Part shown: positions 1 to 8,703 of the stretch, one piece after another
Position numbering within the stretch: the stretch's first letter is position 1
How the letters are laid out: each line of letters begins with the position of its first letter
From: Anthoceros angustus
Lineage: Eukaryota; Streptophyta; Anthocerotopsida; Anthocerotales; Anthocerotaceae
Assembly: GCA_010909165.1 (NCBI GenBank)
Contig: VJWM01000007.1
Span: forward strand, 62,001-126,000
DNA length: 64,000 nucleotides
Direction of reading: 5' to 3'
Translations under genes and position numbers: made by a program
Notes under the pieces: model-generated
What the model was told of the DNA's origin: nothing
Seen by the model: the letters and a program-made list of their open reading frames with translations, nothing else
Database searches by the model: none

Positions 1-19
1 TAATTAACAAACTCTCACA

Positions 20-330
20 ATAAGGCCATCATGAAAGCCCCATCAATATCTTCATGACCCTCGTACTATGTCATCTTAGTTAGTGAACCCCACATTCGGG
101 ACAATATATAGATTCATTGTTAGTGAGCCCCCACACAAACATGGAGATTCATTGTTAATGAGTCCTCATACTAACATTACCATGACAACGCACTAAACTA
201 TCGCCATCTATATTCAATTCAACACTTAGATTACCTTAGTTAACAAACCAGCATACTAAGGTCAGCATGAAGCCCCCACACTAAGATCATCATAAAGATA
301 GCCAAAATAAAATCACCATTAATACTCTCA
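20..330. repeat. Degenerate short-unit repeats, AT-rich
   Basis: Variants of a phrase like 'cttagttagtgagcccccac' followed by 'actaacatcatcatga' recur about every 40-60 bases. The copies are too diverged to set a unit boundary. No coding frame of note lies here. Confidence 0.35.
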
Positions 331-484
331 TTATTACGCGAAATATGACATTGAGATAAAGAGAAAAAGATTTCTTTATCGAACGACCTATATGATAGTG
401 CTTTAGTGATTAGCCCCGTACTTCGTTGACAGGACTCCAACACGGGTAACTTAGGTGAGAACCAAATATCTTAACAACAATTAA

Positions 485-695
485 CAATAATTTATTTTAA
501 GTCCACTAAGGACGGACATGCAGCCATGGGACTCAGTACTCCGAGCAACTTGTTCCATGGAGTAAACCAGGCTACTAGCACAAAAGGCATTCCTCTCTAG
601 GTACCCCATCCAAATCTCACTTGTAGTGTAGGACGCTTAACTTTGACATTCTTAAGTGTGTGTCCATTTGGCTTAAGCCATTTGGACTAATGTCT
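485..695 (-). repeat. SINE-like dispersed repeat, copy 1
   Basis: Read on the minus strand, this stretch aligns nearly end to end with 31,213-31,420 on the plus strand. Shared landmarks, in minus-strand order, are an imperfect palindrome around 'ccaaatggcttaagcc', a 'gtcccatg' block, 'cgtccttagtggactta' and an AT-rich 3' end. Both copies are about 200 bp. The start resembles a pol III A box (TGGCTTAGG) and the middle weakly resembles a B box (GTACAAGTCCC). Calling it a SINE is inference from size, these boxes and the simple-sequence tail of the other copy. Confidence 0.45.
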
Positions 696-979
696 AGGCT
701 ATAATGGATAATGGATAACATAAATGATCAACATTGTTATACTAAATCTAGAGCAACGCACTCCCTCCTTCACAAGAGGCCATGCATCCTAACTACACAT
801 TTCTTTCTCTATGAAAAATCTTCAATTCATATCTAACATAGATGCTAAACCCTACACCCTATACTCTGCTCAACGAGTTCCATACACTGTGCTCAACGGC
901 GTTTCTCTCGAGGCTGATTTGTTTTTGACTTAGAGGGACCAGTTTTTTTTGTTGCTGATGTGGTTGTAACAGACCCTGC

Positions 980-1345
980 ACGGGACAATATCTGCGAGCA
1001 TGTTATCCTTAACCCCTCAGGATGGGCGAAGGAAAGATGGGCAGCGAAGATCCGCAAGTACTCTTACATGCAGGATGGCTACGCCTTCATTCCCTTGCCA
1101 TCGAGACTTACAAAACCATGAGCAAGGATTTTTCCAGATTCGTCAAGGCCTGTACCAAAGCTGACCACTCTCGCAAAAATGGGGTTGGTCTTCCCCTTTC
1201 AGCAGGTACCCATTGCCTTGCAGAGGACGTTGGCGAACGCGCTGTGCAAGATGACAGGAAGCGCAGGGAATGCTGTGTCGAAGGGTGGTAGGTAGGCACA
1301 AAATCCCGGACCACAAAATTATGGGAGCAGTCGGTAAGTTCAAGA
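980..1345 (+). pseudogene. Retroelement ORF remnant, copy 1
   Basis: The plus strand encodes a run beginning DVVVTDPARDN and continuing through NPSGWAKERWAAK, then SYMQDGYAFIPLAIETYK and DFSRFVKACTKADHSR, with a frame change near 1,030-1,060. The same peptide order recurs at 16,040-16,530 with substitutions and frame breaks, so this is a repeated coding element and not a host gene. The pattern (an aspartate-containing DVxVxDP strand, a Lys/Arg-rich helix, then a Phe-x-Pro-x-x-x-Glu strand) resembles the tail found after reverse transcriptase in some non-LTR elements of algae and early plants. That match is from memory of the family and is inference. No reverse transcriptase is adjacent. Confidence 0.4.
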
Positions 1346-1455
1346 GGAGCGATTGCGGGGCTAGTCCCCTAGTTGCTCCCCTTTTCCTCGGGCAGAATCT
1401 CTCTTTTCTCGGAAAGTCTCCAGGACGCCTTTCCTTATTCATATGCTTCAGGGGA

Positions 1456-1623
1456 CAGCGTTATTTCGTTATTTTGCCGGTGTCAGCGTTATTTCGTTAT
1501 TTTGCCGGTGTCAGCGTTATTTCGTTATTTTGCCGGTGTCAGCGTTATTTCGTTATTTTGCCGGTGTCAGCGTTATTTCGTTATTTTGCCGGTGTCAGCG
1601 TTATTTTGATATTTTGCCGGCGT
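1456..1623. repeat. 28-bp tandem repeat, six copies
   Basis: The unit starts at 1,456, 1,484, 1,512, 1,540, 1,568 and 1,596. It begins 'cagcgttatttcgttatttt' and ends 'gccggtgt'. The first five units are essentially identical and the sixth has substitutions. Because 28 is not a multiple of three and the unit lacks stops on the plus strand, all three plus frames stay open across the array. This creates long but meaningless overlapping ORFs. Confidence 0.9.
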
Positions 1624-1957
1624 CGGACTCCCACTCAAGGTTACCAGTAATACCTCATTAAGTTGCCTGCTAAGGAAACGCTTAGTTTGCATTGGATGAT
1701 ACAGTTCTCTGCGAAGTCTTTCAGAAAGTGGAGATGCGCAACCGACTCACAGCACCAGACCCCAGGAGGGCGAGGAACCGATAGGAATCGCCCACTATAT
1801 GCAATCATTTCTCATATAAATATGTGAGTTGGGATCGTACTGCTACCTCCACCAACATGGAAAGGTTTTTTCAGGATTCCTAGGAGCGGATGTTTGGTGG
1901 GTTGCACCTGAGCAAGTCACCAACAATGCCACTTCAAAACTCGCTGGAAGAAGACGA

Positions 1958-3775
1958 TCAAGGTGGACACCACTGCCCAGAAGTAAATGTGTAGAAAAAC
2001 CTTGTTCCAGTTGCAACGACATAGAAGACTGCACAATGGATTACCTGCGTTAACAACAAACTCGATTGCGCACGTGGTACAAAGCCTACTTTCAGCATAT
2101 GCACAATTTGATTGCAGGGAAGCTATAACCTGGAATGCCTGGGAGAATGTGGTTATCCTTTGACAGAATACTACTCAGAGTTTCACTCTGATTCAATTTA
2201 ACCCAACGAGGTTCCCCCAGGTTGACTGCAAACAGCAACCGCTAGCATAAGAACGAATTGTCACATTTGGAAGCTCACTTGAAAGCAGCAAATAATGCTA
2301 CCTATACTTGCCTGTGACGTCACCATCTTCAGTTTCCTCATCCTCTGTACTTGCCCTGCAGTACCCAGCTTCATTCGCGGACAACAGCTCAACTGTTTTC
2401 TTCCTGGTGAGTGGGACACTAGAATTTGCCTGCACTAGACATTTGGGAGGATGAGTTGTCTGTGGACCTCCAGACATGGAGTCCAATATGATGCAGACTA
2501 TGCTCACCCGGTAGTACAGAGCAATCCGATCACGAGTGTACTCATGCCTCTCGTCCCACACCAAAGGTGGTGCATCCTCACCGAACATGTTTTGGCAGTT
2601 AAGGACAAGGGACTAGTCCACTCCTTGGCAAGGATTTAGCAGCTTTCTACTTCACATGACATTGAAAAGCAACCATGAATGGAAAGCAAAACGCTTGCCC
2701 ACCTACTGCATTGCAGGATATCTCATCAAGATGGACTGCAAAGGTGTCGGTCTCACAGAAGTCTTCAATGAAGTCACTGGACATAACTTCTCCATACAGC
2801 AGAAGTACCGGCCAGTGGAGAATCCTGCTCGAGTCGAGCCATGGAGTCTTCCCCTGGCTTCGCTCTCTATACAAAGCATCCCCAAGCTTGACCTTTCGTG
2901 CTGACAGTGCAGAAACTATCGCCTGCATCATGGCAAAAAAATCAACCAACCTTCAAGAATACCAAGACTGCCACATGGTACACAAGGTCTGAGGACCATC
3001 CACCACCAATCCGTCCACTACCTCAGTTTTTGACTGCGCTTGCAATGCCCGCCTTTCCTTCTCAGTAACTTCTGCAACCTTTTTATCCACTTGGTCCTTG
3101 ATCTTAATTAGCTCCTGGCTTGAAGGCTCTCGGGACAGACCCTCTGTGCAGAATTGGCCAGCTTCAGAAAACAAATCAAGCTCAAGTGCAGCTTTTGCTC
3201 CCCGAAAGTATGCCTGGAGAACAAGCAAGGATATTAGAAAATGCGCACCAACGAGAATAGAAATGACCGTGACATGCAAAGTTGTTGTATCAACGTGTAA
3301 GATGGCGGCCCATCGTTCAAGCCAACGAGCTAGCTACCTTCACGTTGGCTGGGTTCCTTTTGATAGATTCCTCAGCATCCGAAATTGCCCGCCTGAAGTT
3401 ACCAAGTAGCAGATTGACTTGTGCTCGATTAGCGAACAGAACAGAATTGGTATGCTCGTCGGCACATCTTTGATTGATTGCTCTGGTGTAACAGTCGACA
3501 GCATCTGCATAGAACTTTTTCCCCCTCTTCAGAAACTCGTTCCCTTCCTCCTGCATAAAGGTAGTAAAGTGCAAGGCAGAATTTGCACCGAAATCAGCGA
3601 GTGAGAACCAAACCTGGTGACAGCGAAGAGAGTGTGTCAGTAGTGAAGGACAAATTGGGCAAATCCGTACCTTGAGCTCGAGGGCAGCGGACTCCCGGAT
3701 GGCTACTATAGCATCCAAATCCGCCCTTTGAGTTTCTGTGACGGGCTCCTGACCCGGCTCCATCCACAGCGCCAT
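1958..3775 (-). CDS. TTC4/CNS1-type TPR co-chaperone, 8 exons
   Basis: Homologue of TTC4 (yeast Cns1), a tetratricopeptide co-chaperone that binds Hsp90 and Hsp70 in cytosol and nucleus. My exons, in transcript order, are 3775-3671, 3550-3338, 3213-3022, 2922-2722, 2588-2508, 2429-2312, 2225-2130 and 2028-1958. Together they give 358 residues, close to the usual plant length of about 360. Residues 1-35 are the lead (MALWMEPGQEP). The TPR region runs from about 36 to 150 (EEGNEFLKRGKKFY, NSVLFANRAQVNLLLGNFRR, AYFRGAKAALEL). After a coiled coil comes the conserved block LHWPVLLLYGEVMSSDFIED, then MFGEDAPPLVWD. The C-terminal wheel domain carries WVKLNQSETL, LPGIPVFYVV and a final GQWCPP. Introns are short (about 77-124 nt, plus one of 133 nt). 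Two introns are non-canonical: 2589-2721 fits a U12 AT-AC intron and 2226-2311 uses a GC donor. The ATG lies 197 bp from the divergent neighbour's ATG. Confidence 0.93.
2589..2721 (-). other. U12-type AT-AC intron inside the TTC4 gene
   Basis: The donor reads ATATCCTG, close to the U12 consensus ATATCCTT. The branch site TCCTTAAC (2605-2598) matches the U12 branch consensus. The intron ends in AC at 2590-2589, ten bases after the branch adenosine. Splicing here joins ...VHLDE to MFGED... in phase 0, exactly as the protein family reads. Standard GT-AG choices nearby would insert or remove residues. Confidence 0.85.
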
Positions 3776-3972
3776 GGTTTGAAATCAGCTGGCCAGTAGA
3801 AACCTGGACGTCACTGCACGTCCTCAAGTGCGCCCACCAGAGCCCTGCAAGCTCCTATTCCGGACTACTGTAGTAAGTATCGATTTACGCAATTCCCTAC
3901 AAGCAGGAGGATCTCTCTTGGGTTTCTCCTGGCACCACCTTGCTGACTCTCAGCAAGGGGGAGGAGGGGAGG
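3776..3972. promoter_or_regulatory. Shared divergent promoter region (TTC4 / O-FucT)
   Basis: Only 197 bp separate the two opposed start codons (3775 minus and 3973 plus), so both 5' UTRs and promoters must overlap here. I see no clear TATA box for either gene. Confidence 0.5.
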
Positions 3973-6341
3973 ATGGCGGCAGCGCGTTGGGCGATGGGCA
4001 CTACAAGCCGATGGCCGCCACGCAGGAACAGCAGGGAAGCCATCCAGGCGCGCAGGTTGCGCACCTGCTGTGGCTACGCGGTGGCCTTCACCTTCCTCCT
4101 CCTCCTGCTGATTCTGGGCTTGAGACACCCGGCGTCGTCCCAGTTCTTTTCAGGAAGCCGATCCCTGTCCTCCTTCTTCTCCTCCTCCCCGTCCGCAGCC
4201 TGCCGGCAATGCTCCAGCACCCCTCCTGCGTCTGTGCAGATGCTGCCACCGGGAGAGAAATTCATGTGGTACGCGCCTCACAGCGGATTCAGCAACCAGC
4301 TCATGGAGCTCAAGAATGCTCTCAAATTTGCATCCTTGCTCAACAGGACGCTCATTGTACCTCCTGTGCTGGATCACCATGCACTCTCTCTCGGAAGCTG
4401 CCCGAAAAGCAGGCTACTCCACACTGCAGATCAGCTGCGAGCTTTGGCCTGGAATGAGTTCTCAGCTGTCATTCGGGACTCCAGGTACAAGATCTGTGCA
4501 CCTAACCTGTCGTTGTGCAGACTTGTTGATATTTCTTGCTCATTCCGTTCTGAGAGGGTTGTGAACAGGTCATCTGCCTGTTGTTGTCGTTTGCTTACCT
4601 GTTGCGCCTGTGCCACAAATCGGAAAATTTGTTGGACGGTGGTTCTGAATGAATGAATTCATGGGAGGTTCAAATCTAAGCACTGTTGTTGAACGCTTTG
4701 CCAGGATCTAGAAGACTGGCTTATGCTGTGTAGCAAAGCAGATTGCAAAAGAACTGTTTAAAAGAATCAGCTAGGTTGGTAATGTTACTTTATAAATGAC
4801 CAGGCTTGAGGCCAACAAGGCCAAGGACAGCAACAAGCATCCGCAATGTGTCTACCATGATTTGAGTCATCGTGGATGTACTCATGTGCAACTTTGGTGC
4901 AGATAATGTTGCACATCCGATGCCTGAACTGGACATTCCGGAATAGCTGATAAGTATGTGAACTGCTAAAGTAACATAAGTTTGCAGATGGTGTAATACC
5001 AGTAGTAACAAATGTTTTCTCATGCGGCAGGTGTGTGGGTTGATGGAGTGGTCAACCTTGAAAGGCATGGCCTAGGGAAGCTTTAATCCCCACATGACGT
5101 ATTACCCAGAATACTTCAATGCTTCCGAAAAGCCTGAGTCGAAGAAGGTTTATGGATGCCTTTCTGGATGGGTTCCTTTTTGTGCCGTTGCCGATGTCTT
5201 GTAGTGGGGTCGAGTGTAAAGTTATGCTTGATCATCAACCTGTGTAGCTCTTCCCTGCAGGTATGTGTCTATTGCAGACATCGTTGATCTGTCGGCCGTT
5301 ACACCGGAGCTGGTGCGGACTATCGACCTCCGAGCATTTGCTGCAATGTGGTGTGGGGTAGATATCAAGCCAGCTTGCTATGGTCCTTGGTGCAAGCGTT
5401 TGGCTAAACGAGCTGGCCCAGCATGGGGTTCAATGGAGGTCTGTGGGGCACTGCTTTCACAATCTTCACCACAGCCCCAATGTTGTGTATATGGGGTGCA
5501 GGATGACTGCACGACCACATTGTGGACATATGAAGCTAAGCAGGATTCACTTGCTCGAGAAGAGGATACTGCAAGGCGATTCCTTCAGGAAGCTCCAGAA
5601 GGTGGTAAGAAGAAGAAGCAGAAGGCCAAACCCAGAGATATTGTGGCTGCTTTGGGGCATGGATCTGCAGCTGCGGAAGCAGTTGTGCTGTCATTTGGAA
5701 GCCTGTTCTCGATGGAGTATAAGCAAGTTCAGACACACATCAACATCGCAACTCCCTCTGGAAGCAAGAAACTAGATAAGTTGCTCAAAGCAAGCAAGCA
5801 TCTTCCCTTCGCTACTGATATTGTGGAGGCAGGGAGGAGGTATGTCCAGGAATTCATCAGTCAGCCATTCTTCTGTGCCCAGCTCAGATTGCTGGACGGA
5901 CAGTTCAAGAAGCAGTGGGAGAAAATTTTTGCTCAATTGGAAAGTAAATTAGAGCGAGTGCACAGAGATGGTAGTACGCAGAAGCTTGTACTTTTTGTGA
6001 TGACTGACCTGCCTCAAGAAGATTGGCAGGGCACCTATTTGGGGCGATTGGCGTCAAACCACACGCACTATAAGGTGCGCACGCTTAGTGCAAAGAAGGA
6101 GCTGGTGACGTCTGCCGCAAGAAATATCATTGTGAAGGAACTAGGACTGCGCTCGGGATACCTACCTAAGAAGCTTGGATCTGTGAAAGAAGCAGGAAAG
6201 GGAAAACCGAGGTTTGTGCCTGACGTGCTGCTCAACATTGAAGAGGTTGTGTGCAGTTGTGCTTCCTTGGGCTTTTCAGGAACCTCCGGATCGACACTTG
6301 CTGACACCATCACCGATATGAGGGCAGCGGATGGAGGATAG
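3973..6341 (+). CDS. Plant O-fucosyltransferase-like protein, 2 exons
   Basis: Predicted Golgi type II membrane glycosyltransferase of the GDP-fucose O-fucosyltransferase superfamily, nearest to the Arabidopsis SUB1/OFUT-like clade by remembered motifs. Exon 1 is 3973-4484, the intron is 776 nt (AG|GTACAA ... CCCTGCAG|G) and exon 2 is 5261-6341. The join falls inside an Arg codon and gives 530 residues. A basic N-terminus precedes a transmembrane anchor at about 33-50 (GYAVAFTFLLLLLILGL) and a Ser/Pro-rich stem. The catalytic domain opens with KFMWYAPHSGFSNQ (97-109), followed by LLNRTLIVPPVLDHH. The C-terminus holds PDVLLNIEEVVC and GFSGTSGSTLAD, the usual nucleotide-sugar region. A Lys-rich insert (GGKKKKQKAKP) is unusual. 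An alternative ATG lies at 3994. The donor substrate is inferred from the family; the acceptor is unknown. Confidence 0.88.
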
Positions 6342-6800
6342 AAGTCGGATTGGATGTTTAGAGGGATGTAGTGTCGAAGCTGTTTTCTTCAAGATAGTGT
6401 TGATGTATCACTTCCAACTTCAAATGAGCAAAATTACTTGACAGACGCTTGAGTGCTCCACGTTGGGAAGCCTCAATAGCAGGCTGCTTATCAACGACGA
6501 ACAGATCTGATCGCACACTAGTGAAATGACATGACAAGCAGAGTGTATTTCTATTACGCGGACCACGGCTAACAACACAACAGTCAAATTTTACTCCTCA
6601 AAAAATGAGGATTGGTCCAAACAAGGGCAGCCCCGTCACCAGGAAGCAAGGCCACCACCCCCATACCAGTTTGACCTGATACCAAAAGGGCTCCATAGGG
6701 AGTGCCATCAGTTCCTGTGTAATCCCCACCTGTAGTCCAGCCAACACTTGAACCAAAATTGGTGCCCTTATTACCATGGAGTCCAGGAGGGACCAGGGAC
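6342..6800. other. Convergent intergenic region / 3' UTRs
   Basis: About 460 bp lie between the stop codons of the O-fucosyltransferase-like gene (plus) and the MPP beta gene (minus). It should hold both 3' UTRs. Antisense ORFs here have no recognisable domain. Confidence 0.5.
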
Positions 6801-8297
6801 CTAATACCGAAGCCAATACGTGCGCCGGCGGAACCAGACATAGTCAGGAAGGAACTGTGTTGGTCCCATGGCTGCAATGGCAACATCCTTATCATAGATG
6901 AAGCGAGCTGCAACTCTCTTCACCGTCTGGGCATCCACAGCATCTATTCTAGCAAAAAGCTCGGGTAAGGGGATCCTACGTCCGTAAGTCAACAACTGAC
7001 GGCCGATATCCTCAGTAACAGGGCTGGTACCATCCAAGTGGAAAACCAGGCAAGACTTCAACTGGTTTTGGGCACGAATGACATCTTCATCAGTCACGCG
7101 ATAGCACAATCTTCCCATTTCCCGCATGATGACATAGGACAAATCTTCCAAGTTATCTGGCTTGGCCACCGCATACACACCAAATAATCCAGAATCACTA
7201 TAGTTAGTGTTGAAAGCCATCACACTTTCAGCCAGTTCATTTGCCGCAACCTTCTGAGCCATCTCAGACCCCATATGCTTGCCACCCCCAGCACTCTTGC
7301 TCCAGGCACCAAGCATAGTTTGCATCACCATCAGAGCAGTGGCATCTGGATCCGTCCATGCAGCACCTTGCAGTGCTACAGCGAAATGGGTCAGAGGCAT
7401 ATCATCGTCTCTCAGCCGAACCTCAGACCCTGTAAATATGGCTGGCTCCTTGTTCACAAGCTCAGTAGCTGTAATGGGATTATTGGAAAGGTTAGTAAAA
7501 GATTTCTTAACCAGCGCAACCAAGTCTTCGTGCCGCACACCACCAGATCCCGAAACAACCATCCGAGGCCCGCTGTAATGAGTAGAGATATAGTTCTTGA
7601 GATGTTCCCTGGTAATGGACTTGATATTCTCCGCAGGTCCAAGTATGGTGCGGCCCAAGGGACTGTACTGGAAAGCAGTGGCATGAAGGTGATCAAACAC
7701 CATCTCCTCGATCTGCGCCTCCACCTCCCTCATTTCCATCAAAATCACCTCCCGCTCCCGGTCGATCCGATCCTGATCAAAGGAAGAATATTGCAGAATG
7801 TCCGCGAGGATATCAACTGCCCCGGTGACGTCCTTCTTCAGAACCTTGGCGTAATAGGTCGTCTGCTCCCTGGAGGTGTAGGCATTGAGATGGCCCCCCA
7901 TATTCTCAATCTCCTCCTCCAGCTGCGTCCTGCTGCGGCGCTTGGTGCCCTTAAAGATCATGTGCTCCAGGAAGTGAGCCGTCCCGTTGGTCTCATCGGT
8001 CTCAAACCGGCTGCCCGCATCTATCCACACCCCGACTGTGGCCGTCTCGGCACTGAGATTCGACTCCGTGGCTACCCTCAAGCCGTTGGGCAAGGTGGTG
8101 ATCCGCGTCAGGGGCGCGGCCAGCACGGAGGTGTGATCCACCCGCGCCGGCACGGGGGAATTGTAGCGGGTGAACCTCTCATCCGGGGCCGCTGTGAGGT
8201 CATGCTTGAGCAGCGCAGCAGTGCTGGAGAGGTGAGTCCCCGTCCACAGGCGCCTCGCCCTGCGCCCGAGCGCTACTGCTGCCTGCCGCCCCGCCAT
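6801..8297 (-). CDS. Mitochondrial processing peptidase beta subunit, single exon
   Basis: M16-family metallopeptidase that removes mitochondrial targeting peptides; in plants this subunit is also a core subunit of respiratory complex III. The frame is complete at 498 residues, which fits the family (about 490-530). I chose the ATG at 8297 (MAGRQAAVALGRRARRLW) because the upstream extension has no ATG and the Arg-rich, acid-poor start suits a presequence. The zinc site HFLEH is at residues 108-112, with the third ligand Glu about 76 residues later near 188. The inner-site context EHMIFKGTKRR and the glycine-rich loop region follow. The protein ends PDYVWFRRRTYWLRY, typical of plant beta subunits. 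No intron is present, and the frame and motifs look intact. Its 3' end faces the O-fucosyltransferase-like gene. Confidence 0.95.
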   Translation of the reverse strand: MAGRQAAVALGRRARRLWTGTHLSSTAALLKHDLTAAPDERFTRYNSPVPARVDHTSVLAAPLTRITTLPNGLRVATESNLSAETATVGVWIDAGSRFETDETNGTAHFLEHMIFKGTKRRSRTQLEEEIENMGGHLNAYTSREQTTYYAKVLKKDVTGAVDILADILQYSSFDQDRIDREREVILMEMREVEAQIEEMVFDHLHATAFQYSPLGRTILGPAENIKSITREHLKNYISTHYSGPRMVVSGSGGVRHEDLVALVKKSFTNLSNNPITATELVNKEPAIFTGSEVRLRDDDMPLTHFAVALQGAAWTDPDATALMVMQTMLGAWSKSAGGGKHMGSEMAQKVAANELAESVMAFNTNYSDSGLFGVYAVAKPDNLEDLSYVIMREMGRLCYRVTDEDVIRAQNQLKSCLVFHLDGTSPVTEDIGRQLLTYGRRIPLPELFARIDAVDAQTVKRVAARFIYDKDVAIAAMGPTQFLPDYVWFRRRTYWLRY

Positions 8298-8703
8298 GCC
8301 TGCTCCTCCCGAGCTCCTGCGATCGCCCCTTGACAACACCACCCCGCTCTCCCAGCGATGGCAATGCCCTAACCCGCTTTCCGTAAGCAAATTACCTCTC
8401 CCTTCCCATTACTATACTTGCATGGGGTGGGGGAACCGGAATCCCATCATAAGTTTAAAAAAGTAGCAAATTCTTAAGCTTAATACCCATGCACAGCACT
8501 TAATGACCCACGTAGACTAGCGCGTTGGAAACACACATCTTGAAACCCATCTAAACCACTTGCTTGCTTGCCTTGGAGGCCATAAACCCTCATTGCCCTT
8601 GCAACCTCCTCCATCGATCTAAAAGCTAATGCCTTCTTACTTATCAAGAAGATGATGACACGAACACAATGAGAAGTACGTAGTGACTATATCCAAATGC
8701 TAT
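8298..8703. promoter_or_regulatory. Divergent upstream region of MPP beta and F-box genes
   Basis: About 400 bp between opposed start codons. The composition changes from GC-rich near MPP beta to AT-rich toward the F-box gene. No specific element was recognised. Confidence 0.35.

Noticed and set aside
1456-1623. CRISPR-like array
   Set aside because: Units are contiguous with no spacers, and the host is a plant nuclear genome.
1270-1661. Overlapping plus-strand ORFs of 72-126 codons rich in Phe, Arg and Cys
   Set aside because: They are read-through of the stop-free 28-bp array in three frames, with no domain and no conserved flanks.
2298-2300. In-frame stop as the end of the TTC4 gene
   Set aside because: Using the GC donor at 2311-2310 adds two further exons that encode the conserved C-terminal wheel domain and bring the protein to family length.
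7275-8333. 352-codon plus-strand ORF
   Set aside because: It is exactly antisense to the conserved MPP beta frame and has no homology pattern of its own.
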